49,801 bases of DNA from an uncultured Blautia sp. (lineage in GTDB: Bacteria; Bacillota; Clostridia; Lachnospirales; Lachnospiraceae): NCBI GenBank assembly GCA_900556555.1, contig USPF01000007.1, positions 1 to 49,801 of the forward strand, read 5' to 3'. Position numbers and translations under genes: made by a program. Of this stretch, positions 7,471 to 15,375 are shown piece after piece. Each line of letters starts with the position of its first letter. The stretch's first letter is position 1. The notes beneath the pieces are model-generated. The model was not told the origin of the DNA. It saw nothing but the letters and a program-made list of their open reading frames with translations, and ran no database searches.

Positions 7471-7914
7471 ATGAAAGAAAAGCGTTTTTTAGTGATGGTT
7501 CTTTTGGGACTGTTGTTGTTTTCTTCTGGCTGTTCTTTGTTTAAGGAAACGCCGGAAAAAGTGGTTTCTGAGACGAATCACAGCGTTTCTGCAAATACAG
7601 AAGAAACGCCTGAGATACAGAAAACAGAGGGATATATCCTGGATTATGATGAGACAACCATTTACGTGGATTTGGAAAATACCGGCAGCAGAACATATCC
7701 GGGAGAAGGGGAAGACCGTAAGGTGGCTTTTGATATTTCTGATGCAGAGCAGATTCAAACAGAAGTTTCTGAGTTTAATCCTGCCAGAGAAACTCTCATT
7801 CGTTCAGGAATTCATGTGGAAATTGAATATTATGTTGAGAACGGTGTAAATATTGCAACGAAAATAAGCTCAAATGGAGATGAATTAGAGCCAATAGAAT
7901 CTTTTTATCAATAA
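7471..7914 (+). CDS. Small secreted lipoprotein of unknown function
   Basis: 147 residues. A positively charged start (MKEKRF), a hydrophobic core (LVMVLLGLLLF) and the lipobox FSSGC give a lipid-anchored protein cut before Cys21. The mature part is acidic and rich in E, T and D, with a short linker and a predicted small beta-rich domain (GYILDYDETTIYVDLENTG ... VHVEIEYYVENGVNIATKI style strands). I do not recognise a family. The start at 7471 is supported by GGAG six bases upstream; an earlier in-frame start at 7426 falls in a palindrome. It is monocistronic, followed by the promoter of the T-box unit. Confidence 0.7.
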   Translation: MKEKRFLVMVLLGLLLFSSGCSLFKETPEKVVSETNHSVSANTEETPEIQKTEGYILDYDETTIYVDLENTGSRTYPGEGEDRKVAFDISDAEQIQTEVSEFNPARETLIRSGIHVEIEYYVENGVNIATKISSNGDELEPIESFYQ

Positions 7915-7943
7915 AATGAGTAATTAAAAAAATCAAAAAACTT

Positions 7944-7972
7944 TTGACAAATACAAAAAATAAGAATATACT
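7944..7972 (+). promoter_or_regulatory. Strong sigma-A promoter of the T-box transcript
   Basis: A perfect TTGACA (7944-7949), a 17-bp spacer and TATACT (7967-7972), in an A-rich context. It drives the leader and transporter gene downstream. Confidence 0.85.
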
Positions 7973-8000
7973 AAACAATATAAATAAAAATGAAAAGGCA

Positions 8001-8281
8001 ATGAAAAGAAGAGTACATTTTCGGAAACGGCAAAGAGAGCTTCGGGTGGTGAGAAGAAGTGCGGAGAAGAGAATGGAAGATGGTCTTGGAGCCTCGCACC
8101 GACTGCATGCTTGCATAGGCTGCGATGGGAGCGCCCATTACAGCGCCAGGATATAAGGAATTCATGAGATTCCCGTATCTGTCAGAGGTCTTTGTTTATT
8201 CAGAGATAAAATAAGGTGGTACCACGAAGTATAATGCTCTCGTCCTTAGTGTTTTATGACACAGGGGCGGGAGATTTTTTT
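8001..8281 (+). promoter_or_regulatory. T-box riboswitch leader
   Basis: A tRNA-sensing leader. Stem I elements are recognisable: GAGTAC at 8011, AAAGAGAGC at 8032 and the apical GGTGGTGAGAAG region. The T-box sequence AAGGTGGTACCACG is at 8213-8226. The terminator arms CTCTCGTCC (8237-8245) and GGGCGGGAG (8265-8273) pair over nine positions and precede T residues at 8275-8281. The T in the UGGU bulge should pair with a discriminator A, which disfavours tRNAs with G or U at position 73 such as Trp, Gly and Cys. The specifier codon lies probably in the stretch near 8094-8106, but I could not assign it. Exact 5' boundary uncertain. Confidence 0.85.
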
Positions 8282-8308
8282 CGTTTCATTGTCAAGAAGG
8301 AGGTACAT

Positions 8309-9643
8309 ATGAGTCAACAAACGCAAAGCAAAGAAACAACAGCAAAATGGTCTGGCAGCCTTGGTTTTATTATGGCAGCAGCCGGTTCTGCTGTGGGTAT
8401 GGGGAATTTGTGGCGGTTTCCTATGCTGGTAGGAGAGAATGGAGGGGGAGCCTTTGTTCTGGTTTATCTAATCTGCATCTTTTTGGTGGGAATTCCTATG
8501 ATTATTGCAGAAGTTAGCATTGGGCGTGCAGGGGGAAAAGACGCATTCGGAAGCTATAAAGCCCTGAATAAAAAATGGGGCGGTGTAGGTGTTCTGGCAG
8601 TAATTACCAGCTTTATTGGCCTTTCTTATTATGCCGTGTTAGGAGGCTGGGTTATCCGATACATTTTTGCAGCAGTTACTGGTGCATCTGAAAAAGGAAC
8701 CGAGTTTTTCCAGACATTTACGGCAAATCCGGGAAGCCAGATTCTTTATTATCTGGTATTTATGGTCATTACCGTTCTAATCGTGGTAAGAGGAGTTCAG
8801 AAGGGAATCGAAAGCTCCTGTAAGGTAATGATGCCGCTTCTGGTTGTCTGTATGCTAGTGATTGTTGTCCGTTCCTGCACACTGCCGGGTGCAGCAGCAG
8901 GAATCGAATTTTTCCTGAAACCGGATTTTTCAAAACTGACACCAGGTGCCTTTTTATCAGCACTGGGACAGGTATTCTTCTCTCTTTCTCTTGGAACAGG
9001 GGCAACCATCACCTATGGAGCTTACCTTGGAAAAGACCAGAATATTGTAAAAAGTGCAGGAAGCATTGCTTTCTTCGATACACTGGTGGCAATGATTGCA
9101 GGTTTTGCCATTCTCCCGGCCGTATTTGCATTTGGATTTGACCCGGAAAGTGGCCCGAGCCTGATGTTCCAGACCCTTCCTACTGTATTTGGTGAGATGC
9201 CGGGCGGAAGAATATTTGGCATTATTTTCTTTGTCCTGGTATTATTTGCAGGAGTTTCTACCAGTATTGCTTATCTGGAAGTCGTGGTTTCCTTTGCAGT
9301 AAATACCTTTAAAGTGACCAGAACCAAGGCTGCTGTTATTTTCAGTATTTTAATCACCTGTCTGGGCATTCCATGCGCATTAAGCTTCGGTATCTGGAGT
9401 GATATCAAGATTGCCGGAAAGAGTTTCTTTGATCTGGCAGATTATTTGGTGTCCAATGTTTCTCTGCCAATTGGCGGCATTCTTGCCTGTATTTTCATTG
9501 GCTGGGTATGGAAGACAAAACATGCAGTTCATGAAATTACCAATGAAGGAAAGGTAAGCTTTAAACTGGCGGGACTTTGGTCTGTACTGATCAAATACGT
9601 GCTTCCGGTACTGATTGCAGTGGTATTTGTCACATCTTTATAA
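8309..9643 (+). CDS. Sodium-dependent transporter, neurotransmitter:sodium symporter (SNF) family
   Basis: 444 residues with about eleven membrane segments, the usual bacterial size. The signature of the LeuT-like fold is clear in TM1: FIMAAAGSAVGMGNLWRFP (residues 20-38), whose unwound GMGN centre helps form the sodium and substrate sites, followed by GGGAF and the GIPMIIAEVSIGR block. Members import amino acids with sodium; the substrate here is not given by sequence alone, but the T-box leader upstream makes an amino acid nearly certain. The start at 8309 has GAAGGAGG upstream; the longer frame from 8216 would begin inside the T-box motif and is rejected. It is followed by a terminator. 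Confidence 0.92.
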   Translation: MSQQTQSKETTAKWSGSLGFIMAAAGSAVGMGNLWRFPMLVGENGGGAFVLVYLICIFLVGIPMIIAEVSIGRAGGKDAFGSYKALNKKWGGVGVLAVITSFIGLSYYAVLGGWVIRYIFAAVTGASEKGTEFFQTFTANPGSQILYYLVFMVITVLIVVRGVQKGIESSCKVMMPLLVVCMLVIVVRSCTLPGAAAGIEFFLKPDFSKLTPGAFLSALGQVFFSLSLGTGATITYGAYLGKDQNIVKSAGSIAFFDTLVAMIAGFAILPAVFAFGFDPESGPSLMFQTLPTVFGEMPGGRIFGIIFFVLVLFAGVSTSIAYLEVVVSFAVNTFKVTRTKAAVIFSILITCLGIPCALSFGIWSDIKIAGKSFFDLADYLVSNVSLPIGGILACIFIGWVWKTKHAVHEITNEGKVSFKLAGLWSVLIKYVLPVLIAVVFVTSL

Positions 9644-9650
9644 ACTACAG

Positions 9651-9685
9651 GGAGTTGTCTCATAGAGGCAGCTCCTATTTTGTTA
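9651..9685 (+). terminator. Intrinsic terminator of the transporter gene
   Basis: GGAGTTGTCTC (9651-9661) and GAGGCAGCTCC (9665-9675) form an 11-bp stem with G-U pairs around a three-base loop, followed by TATTTTGTTAT. Confidence 0.75.
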
Positions 9686-9732
9686 TAGTCAAATAGAGGA
9701 AAATAAGGTATAATGATTGCACAACGTGCAAT
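9686..9732 (+). promoter_or_regulatory. thyA promoter with a perfect palindrome at the start site
   Basis: TAGTCA (9686-9691), 17 bp, TATAAT (9709-9714). Directly after the -10, ATTGCAC-AAC-GTGCAAT (9716-9732) is a perfect 7-bp inverted repeat that would cover the transcription start, a typical repressor position. The cognate regulator is unknown. Confidence 0.55.
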
Positions 9733-9766
9733 CCAAGTAATTTAGGATAAGAGAAAGGACAGGACA

Positions 9767-10618
9767 ATGAGTTTAGCAGATAAATTGTTTATTGATATGT
9801 GCCGTGATATTCTGGAAAACGGCACAGATACCAAGGGTGAAAAGGTCCGGCCCAAATGGGAAGATACCGGTGAATTTGCCTATACGATCAAACGTTTCGG
9901 TGTGGTGAACCGTTATGATCTTCGGAAAGAATTTCCGGCACTGACGCTCAGAAAGACAGCGTTAAAGAGCTGCATGGATGAAATTCTCTGGATTTACCAG
10001 AAAAAATCCAATAATATCAAAGATTTAAAACCGAATATCTGGGATGCCTGGGCAGATGAAAATGGCTCCATCGGTACCTGCTATGGTGATGTGGTAGGAC
10101 GGAAGTTTATGTATAAGGGTGAGCAGACGGACCAGATGGATTATGTGCTGAAGCAGTTAAAAGAAAATCCATACAGCAGAAGGATCATGACAAACCTGTA
10201 TCAGTTTGAGTATCTTCACAGCGGGGCTCTGGATCCTTGCTGCTACAGTATGACCTACAATGTGACCAAGGAAAGAAACAGTGAAAAACTGGTTTTAAAT
10301 GGGGTGCTGAATCAGCGTTCCCAGGATGTTCTTGCGGCAAATAACTGGAATGTGTGCCAGTATGCGATTCTTTTAATGATGGTAGCTCAAGTGAACGATA
10401 TGATTCCGGGAGAACTGGTACATGTGATTGCAGATGCCCATATTTATGACCGCCATGTAGATGCAGTAAAAGAACTGATTACCAGAACACCATATCCGGC
10501 ACCAAAGGTATCTCTGAATCCTGAGGTAAAGGATTTTTATGCATTTACTACAGATGATCTGATTGTGGAAGATTATCAGGCAGGACCACAGGTGAAAAAT
10601 ATACCCATTGCAGTGTGA
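9767..10618 (+). CDS. thyA: Thymidylate synthase
   Basis: 283 residues. It methylates dUMP to dTMP using methylene-tetrahydrofolate and releases dihydrofolate. The catalytic cysteine is C158 in ALDPCCYSM. Other landmarks are the phosphate-binding SRRIMTNLYQ (137-146), LNQRSQDVLAANNWNVCQYA (181-200) with the conserved Q-R-S-x-D, and HVIADAHIYDRH. The sequence resembles the Bacillus ThyA (phage-like) branch more than the E. coli branch. Its product dihydrofolate is recycled by FolA, encoded 13 bases downstream, so the two form a natural operon. Confidence 0.95.
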   Translation: MSLADKLFIDMCRDILENGTDTKGEKVRPKWEDTGEFAYTIKRFGVVNRYDLRKEFPALTLRKTALKSCMDEILWIYQKKSNNIKDLKPNIWDAWADENGSIGTCYGDVVGRKFMYKGEQTDQMDYVLKQLKENPYSRRIMTNLYQFEYLHSGALDPCCYSMTYNVTKERNSEKLVLNGVLNQRSQDVLAANNWNVCQYAILLMMVAQVNDMIPGELVHVIADAHIYDRHVDAVKELITRTPYPAPKVSLNPEVKDFYAFTTDDLIVEDYQAGPQVKNIPIAV

Positions 10619-10631
10619 GAGAGGAGAAAAA

Positions 10632-11120
10632 ATGAACTTAATCGTAGCAGCAGATGCCAACTGGGGCATCGGAAAAGAAAATAAACTGCTGGTGAGCATT
10701 CCGGCAGATATGAAATTTTTCAGAACCACCACCACAGGGAAAGTAGTTGTTATGGGAAGGAAAACACTGGAAAGTTTTCCGGGAGGTCTTCCGTTGAAAA
10801 ACAGAGTGAACATTGTGATTACCAGAGACAAAAATTACAAAGCAAAGGATGCAGTGATTGTCCACAGCATTGAAGAAGCATTGGAAGAAGTTAAAAAATA
10901 TCAGTCAGAAGATGTCTACGTAATCGGCGGCGACAGCATTTACAGGCAGATGCTGCCGTATTGTGACAAGGCACATGTGACAAAGATTGACTTTGCCTAT
11001 GAAGCAGATACCTTCTTCCCGAATTTAGACGAGGATGCACAGTGGAAAGTCACAGAAAGAAGTGAGGAACAGACCTATTTTGATATTGAATATGAGTTCA
11101 GGACTTACGAAAGAGTGTAG
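10632..11120 (+). CDS. folA: Dihydrofolate reductase
   Basis: 162 residues. It reduces dihydrofolate to tetrahydrofolate with NADPH, restoring the cofactor consumed by ThyA. Motifs in order: LIVAADANWGIGKENKLL (3-20), the P/W-type substrate region IPADMKFFR, VVVMGRKTLESFP (NADPH binding), NIVITRD and the glycine pair in DVYVIGGDSIYRQMLP. The acidic active-site residue normally at position 27 is the D in IPADMKFF. The start at 10632 has GAGGAG upstream. It is the second gene of thyA-folA; no terminator is visible right after it. Confidence 0.94.
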   Translation: MNLIVAADANWGIGKENKLLVSIPADMKFFRTTTTGKVVVMGRKTLESFPGGLPLKNRVNIVITRDKNYKAKDAVIVHSIEEALEEVKKYQSEDVYVIGGDSIYRQMLPYCDKAHVTKIDFAYEADTFFPNLDEDAQWKVTERSEEQTYFDIEYEFRTYERV

Positions 11121-11156
11121 GATAATAAAGGCGTTAGGTAAATAGAGACGCTTTGC

Positions 11157-11576
11157 ATGGAGCAGGAGAGAAATGCTTCATCTGTTCTGCCTGAACTTGT
11201 CAGGTTTCTGAAGTTTGTGACGGCAAATCTTAAAGAAAGCGAAGAGGATTTTGGAGATGAATTGGTGAATCAATTCCAGAATTCTATTCGTGATATTAAG
11301 AAAAGCCGGGAAATGGGAGAGCGTTATATGATTTTTGAAGAAATGCTGCGAGAGGAAAAACAGGAAGGATTAGAAGAAGGGCAATTAATGGCCCGGCAAG
11401 CGTCAGTTTTAGAATTCTTGGAAGAATTAGGTGATATTCCGGCAGAACTACAAGAAAAGATAAAGAACCTGGAAAATATCGAAAAACTGAAAATGCTGCT
11501 TAAGCTGGCAGTCAGGGCTGATTCTATAGCTGATTTTGAAAAAGAGGCGGAATCCTATTTTATTTCTGAGGAGTAA
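11157..11576 (+). pseudogene. C-terminal remnant of an Rpn-family PD-(D/E)XK nuclease/putative transposase
   Basis: 139 residues that look like the back half of the Rpn/PDDEXK_2 family: a helical segment ending in the characteristic charged stretch EEMLREEKQEGLEEGQLMAR, then a short leucine-rich tail. The N-terminal catalytic nuclease part, normally about 150-200 residues, is missing, and there is no convincing ribosome site before the ATG at 11157. The 37 bases between folA and this frame contain no relic of it. I read it as a decayed fragment, possibly silent. A small expressed protein cannot be ruled out because the frame is intact for 139 codons. Confidence 0.6.
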
Positions 11577-11595
11577 ATGTCAATATATCTAAGGA

Positions 11596-11650
11596 CTGTC
11601 GCATTAAGGTGTATTTATAAATATTCTTGACATGCATCTTAATGCGACAG
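11596..11650. repeat. 19-bp inverted repeat (small palindromic element)
   Basis: Left arm 11596-11614 (begins CTGTCGCATTAAG) and right arm 11632-11650 (ends CTTAATGCGACAG) pair over 19 positions, with two G-U pairs in RNA and a 17-base AT-rich loop. No T tract follows on either strand, so it is not a standard terminator. It lies right after the Rpn remnant and could be a miniature mobile element or a dispersed palindromic repeat. Confidence 0.6.
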
Positions 11651-11756
11651 CTTCATCTATCAAATTTCTTAAAAAAGTATCTTATTCATTCAATCATTTA
11701 TCAAAAATAAAAAATTCACAGAGGAATTCTATAAACACATTTCATAAAGTCAAAAA

Positions 11757-12788
11757 TTATTTTTCTGTTGTTTCTCTTCGGATTAAATAAGGAGTAATAA
11801 CTTTATGTAGCGGTTTTTCTAAGGGAACGGGTTTTCTTTTCTTGCGTTCATTCATCTGTTCTACCAATAACTTTACTGCTTCGTGGGCAATTTGCTCAAT
11901 GTGCTGTCCAACTGTGCTGATGGGGATAACTGCTTCTGTGGAAATCGGAGAGTCGTCAAATCCTACAATGTAATAATCATCAGGAAGGTGGCCGTAACGC
12001 TGAATCAGGAGATTTAGAAATACATTTGCATGGGTATCACTGGAAACAAAGATGCCTTTTCTCTGATTCGGATAGGTCTTCTCCAGTTCATCCACTACTT
12101 CGCTCAGATTTTTCCGCATGAATTCATAAGTATTTCCCAGGTCTTTGTAGATGATACGGTGATTCAGATTTTTTTCTTCGCAAATATCCAGAAATCCTTT
12201 GATACGTCCATAGGCAGGAATTTCCGGTGCTGTAGGTGTGTTAATGTGAATAAAGACATCGCACTTATGGCTCACCAGAAGGCTGGTGGCCTGAACACCG
12301 CCCATGTAGTTATCTGTATTTACGCTGGATACATACTGATCTTCCCTTTCAATCGTTACAATCGGAATGTGCAGGTCAGCAAGTTCTTTGGAAGGAATGG
12401 TAAAGCTTAAAATAATCAGGCCTTCGATTTTGTAGGCCAGCAGTTCCTGAATATACTGACGTTCCGTATCCGCATGTTCATTTCCGATAAATACAAGAAA
12501 TTTATAGCCAAACTCCTCATAAGTCTGAAGAATCTGATTCAGCATTTCCGAATAATAATGGTTATGAAGATTGGGAATGATGATACCGATAAATTCTGTT
12601 TTTCCGTTTGCCAGAATCCTGGCAACTTTATTCTCTTTATAATTTAATTCTACTAAAGCTTTTGAGATGATTTCCTGGTTTTCCAAAGTAAGGGAATCAG
12701 GATTGTTAAAATACCGGGAAATAGTAGTTTTGGAAAAGTTGGTGTATTTTGCAATGTCATCAAAAGTCACATTTTTTTTCTGCTTCAT
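11757..12788 (-). CDS. LacI-family transcriptional repressor of the sucrose/fructoside locus
   Basis: 343 residues. The N-terminal HTH (VTFDDIAKYTNFSKTTISRYFNNPDSLT, residues 7-34) and hinge helix (ENKVARILANGKTEFIGIIIPN) are followed by a periplasmic-binding-protein-like effector domain (60-335) with the usual IVGFDDSP near the end. It is transcribed away from the ABC transporter genes, and palindromes GTAACCGGTTAC lie on both sides of the intergenic region. The effector is inferred to be sucrose or a fructoside-derived sugar from the linked enzymes. The start has a GGGGAA site. Confidence 0.9.
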   Translation of the reverse strand: MKQKKNVTFDDIAKYTNFSKTTISRYFNNPDSLTLENQEIISKALVELNYKENKVARILANGKTEFIGIIIPNLHNHYYSEMLNQILQTYEEFGYKFLVFIGNEHADTERQYIQELLAYKIEGLIILSFTIPSKELADLHIPIVTIEREDQYVSSVNTDNYMGGVQATSLLVSHKCDVFIHINTPTAPEIPAYGRIKGFLDICEEKNLNHRIIYKDLGNTYEFMRKNLSEVVDELEKTYPNQRKGIFVSSDTHANVFLNLLIQRYGHLPDDYYIVGFDDSPISTEAVIPISTVGQHIEQIAHEAVKLLVEQMNERKKRKPVPLEKPLHKVITPYLIRRETTEK

Positions 12789-12831
12789 AAGTTCCCCTTT
12801 TCATGATTTTTCGTGAAATATCATTGTCTGA

Positions 12832-12886
12832 AGTATAACAGAAACTTTGTGAAAGGACAAGAAATAATCGGTTAAGTAACCGGTTT
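12832..12886 (-). promoter_or_regulatory. Promoter of the lacI-type gene with upstream operator
   Basis: On the minus strand TTGTCC (12855-12860) and TATACT (12832-12837) are 17 bp apart. Just upstream of the -35, CGGTTA-AG-TAACCG (12869-12882) overlaps AACCGGTT (12879-12886). These share the core of the sites in front of the transporter genes, pointing to autoregulation. Confidence 0.55.
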
Positions 12887-12970
12887 TGTAAAATGCTCCC
12901 AAATTTGTAGAAAGGAAATCGTATATTTTTTACAAACTTTATGGAGAGGGCAAAAAATCAGCCAAATTTA

Positions 12971-13036
12971 TTGACGGAAAAGTGTATTTATGCTAGTATG
13001 AAACTAGAAAGTAACCGGTTACTTTACCGGTTACTA
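12971..13036 (+). promoter_or_regulatory. Promoter and tandem LacI-type operators of the sugar operon
   Basis: TTGACG (12971-12976), 17 bp, TAGTAT (12994-12999). Downstream, AAAGTAACCGGTTACTTT (13008-13025) is an 18-base perfect palindrome centred on CCGG, the classical LacI-family geometry. A second, less perfect copy TTTACCGGTTACTAA follows at once, centred near 13028. Both lie between the -10 and the coding start, suited to blocking initiation. The 12789-13106 gap holds only these regulatory sites and the leader. Confidence 0.75.
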
Positions 13037-13106
13037 ACAGGGAAAGAACCAGGAAAAACAGGAAGAGTTCTAAAATATGAAATATTGAATTAAGGAGGAG
13101 AAAAGC

Positions 13107-14483
13107 ATGAAGAAAAAAGCAGTGACAAGAATGCTGGCATCAATACTTGCAGGAGTGCTGGCATCCACAGCACTTACAGGGTGCACCTTTGGTTTTGCCA
13201 GCGACCCGGATGACCCCAATGAGGTAAAGGAAAAGGAGCCTATTGATACTTCTACAGATACTTTTCAGTATGATTCCAGTCTTAACGGAACGAACATTAC
13301 ACTTTTAAACTCCAAGGCAGAGATTCAGAGTGCACTGGAAGAGATGGCGGCACAGTTTCAGGAGAAAGCAGGGGTACATATTGAGGTTATGCCGGTGACA
13401 GATGGTGATTCTCCTTATACTAAGGTGGTAAGCCTTTATAACTCAGGAACTCCGGCTACTATGGCAATCCTGGATACCACAGATGTGATTGCACTTGCAG
13501 AGGAAAAAGCCTTGGACTTATCAGAAGAGCAGTGGATCGGTGAAGCAGAAGAGTATATCACAAAGGTCAATGACAAGGTGTACAGTTTTCCGCTTTGTAT
13601 TGAGGGGAGAGGGTTAATTTATAATAAAGCAGTGATTGAAGAAACATTGGGAAAAACTTTTGAACCAGAATCTATCACTACACAGGAAGAATTCAAAGGG
13701 CTTCTGGAGGAATTGAGAGAAGCAGGCATGGAACGCCCAATTTCCGTGGCAAAGGAAGACTGGTCTTTAGGAGCACATCAGCTTCAGTATATTTATGAAA
13801 CGGAAGACGGAACCTCTCCGGGAGCACAGGAAGTCATTGAAGAGATCAAAGACGGAACATTAGAATTGCGCGAATATGCCCGTCTGGACCAGTTCCTGGA
13901 TATGTTTGACATTTTAAGAGAATACAATGTGGCAAAAGCAGATCCACTTGGTGCAGATTACGATGAAATGGCCATTGATCTTGCAGATGGAAAGACTGCT
14001 TTCTGGTTAAACGGAAACTGGGCGTGGCCAAATCTGGAAGAAGCCGGAGCAGAGACAGAGGATGCATATGGTTTTCTGCCGTATTATTTGAACAATGACA
14101 CAGAAGATTTTGTAAACAACAAGATTCAGGCATCTCCTTCCAAACAGGTGATGATTGACGGACAGCTTGCTACAGAAAAGGAGCAGGCAGCGGCAAAGGA
14201 ATTTTTAAACTGGATTGTTTACAGTGAGATTGGACAGCAGATGATTGTAAAGTCAGCCAGCCTGATACCACCTTTCCAGAATAATCCTTATGAACCGAAA
14301 GACCCATTAAGCCGTGATATTTATGAGAAGGCTCATGAAGGAAAAACTTTTAATGCATCTGCCATTGTTCCAAATGACCACTGGGCTGTTCTGGGAGCTG
14401 CTATGCAGAAATATCTGGCAGGAAGAAGTGACAGAGAGGAACTGACCAGTTCTATTGAAAAATACTGGGCAGAGCAGAAATAA
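13107..14483 (+). CDS. Extracellular sugar-binding lipoprotein of an ABC transporter (CUT1 type)
   Basis: 458 residues. A basic start (MKKKAVTRM), a hydrophobic core and lipobox LTGC put the cleaved lipid anchor at about Cys26, so the protein sits on the outer face of the membrane. The rest is a family 1 solute-binding fold; GTPATMAILDT, YSFPLCIEGRGLIYNKAVIEE and FWLNGNWAWPNLEEAG are typical cleft elements. It is the first gene of the operon with two permeases, GH32 and amylosucrase, so sucrose or a short fructooligosaccharide is the likely ligand. The ATPase (MsmX type) is not encoded here, as is common for CUT1 systems sharing one ATPase. Confidence 0.9.
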   Translation: MKKKAVTRMLASILAGVLASTALTGCTFGFASDPDDPNEVKEKEPIDTSTDTFQYDSSLNGTNITLLNSKAEIQSALEEMAAQFQEKAGVHIEVMPVTDGDSPYTKVVSLYNSGTPATMAILDTTDVIALAEEKALDLSEEQWIGEAEEYITKVNDKVYSFPLCIEGRGLIYNKAVIEETLGKTFEPESITTQEEFKGLLEELREAGMERPISVAKEDWSLGAHQLQYIYETEDGTSPGAQEVIEEIKDGTLELREYARLDQFLDMFDILREYNVAKADPLGADYDEMAIDLADGKTAFWLNGNWAWPNLEEAGAETEDAYGFLPYYLNNDTEDFVNNKIQASPSKQVMIDGQLATEKEQAAAKEFLNWIVYSEIGQQMIVKSASLIPPFQNNPYEPKDPLSRDIYEKAHEGKTFNASAIVPNDHWAVLGAAMQKYLAGRSDREELTSSIEKYWAEQK

Positions 14484-14502
14484 GAGAAAGAAGGCGGAAT
14501 CT

Positions 14503-15375
14503 ATGAAATCAACGAATAATAAAAAAGACTTCTGCATGTTTGCATTACCGGGAATGTTTTGCTTCTTTGCAGTGGTGATCGTACCTTTTATATATGGTGT
14601 ATATCTTACCCTGACAGACTGGAATGGTGTATCCAAAGTGAAAAATTTTATTGGGCTTGCCAATTTCGCAGGGGTTCTGAAAGATGCACAGTTCTGGAGT
14701 TCTTTGGCACTAACGTTTAAATATGTAATCGCAGTGGTTGTTCTTGTAAATGTACTGGCGTTTGCCATTGCTTATCTTCTTACACGGGGAATCAAGGGAC
14801 AGAATTTCTTCCGTGCAGGATTTTTTACACCAAACTTAATTGGCGGTATCGTGCTTGGGTATATCTGGCAGTTTGTATTTTCCAGAGTATTTGTAAATAT
14901 TGGCGAGAGTACAGGCTGGTCCTTTTTTGAGGCTTCCTGGCTGTCAGATCCAAACAAAGCATTTCTGGCTCTGGTAGTGGTTTCTGTATGGCAGCTTTCC
15001 GGCTATATGATTTTAATTTATGTAGCAGGATTTATGGGATTAAGCAAAGATGTTATGGAAGCAGCGAATATTGACGGGGCATCCGGCTGGGTGAAATTAA
15101 AGAACATTATTATGCCACTTATGATGTCTTCCATTACCATTTGCCTGTTTTTAACACTGTCAAGAGCTTTTATGGTATATGATGTGAACCTGTCCCTGAC
15201 AGCAGGTGCTCCTTACGGAACAACAGAGATGGCGGCAATGCATGTGTATGAAAAAGCCTTTACCTCAAGACAGTTCGGTATAGGGCAGGCAGAAGCATTT
15301 ATATTGTTTATCATTGTAGCCTGCATCAGCGGCCTGCAGGTATATTTCACAAAGAAGAAGGAGGTTGAAGCATAA
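14503..15375 (+). CDS. ABC sugar transporter permease, MalF/UgpA type
   Basis: 290 residues with about six membrane segments. After a short cytosolic N-terminus (MKSTNNKKDF) the first span is LPGMFCFFAVVIVPFIYGVYL. The EAA loop that contacts the ATPase is visible as EAANIDGASGWVKLKNIIMPLM. It pairs with the downstream permease to form the channel for the ligand caught by the binding lipoprotein. The start at 14503 has AAGGCGG upstream; an earlier in-frame ATG at 14455 overlaps the lipoprotein gene and is rejected. It overlaps the next gene by one base (TAATG). Confidence 0.92.
   Translation: MKSTNNKKDFCMFALPGMFCFFAVVIVPFIYGVYLTLTDWNGVSKVKNFIGLANFAGVLKDAQFWSSLALTFKYVIAVVVLVNVLAFAIAYLLTRGIKGQNFFRAGFFTPNLIGGIVLGYIWQFVFSRVFVNIGESTGWSFFEASWLSDPNKAFLALVVVSVWQLSGYMILIYVAGFMGLSKDVMEAANIDGASGWVKLKNIIMPLMMSSITICLFLTLSRAFMVYDVNLSLTAGAPYGTTEMAAMHVYEKAFTSRQFGIGQAEAFILFIIVACISGLQVYFTKKKEVEA

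Noticed and set aside
8001..8281. Tryptophan-specific T-box, by analogy with other SNF transporters
   Set aside because: The UGGU bulge predicts a discriminator A, while bacterial tRNA-Trp normally has G at that position, and no clear TGG specifier was found in the expected place.
11596..11650. Long hairpin read as a terminator of the thyA-folA region
   Set aside because: No T tract follows on either strand, and the loop is 17 bases, so it does not fit an intrinsic terminator; reported as a repeat instead.
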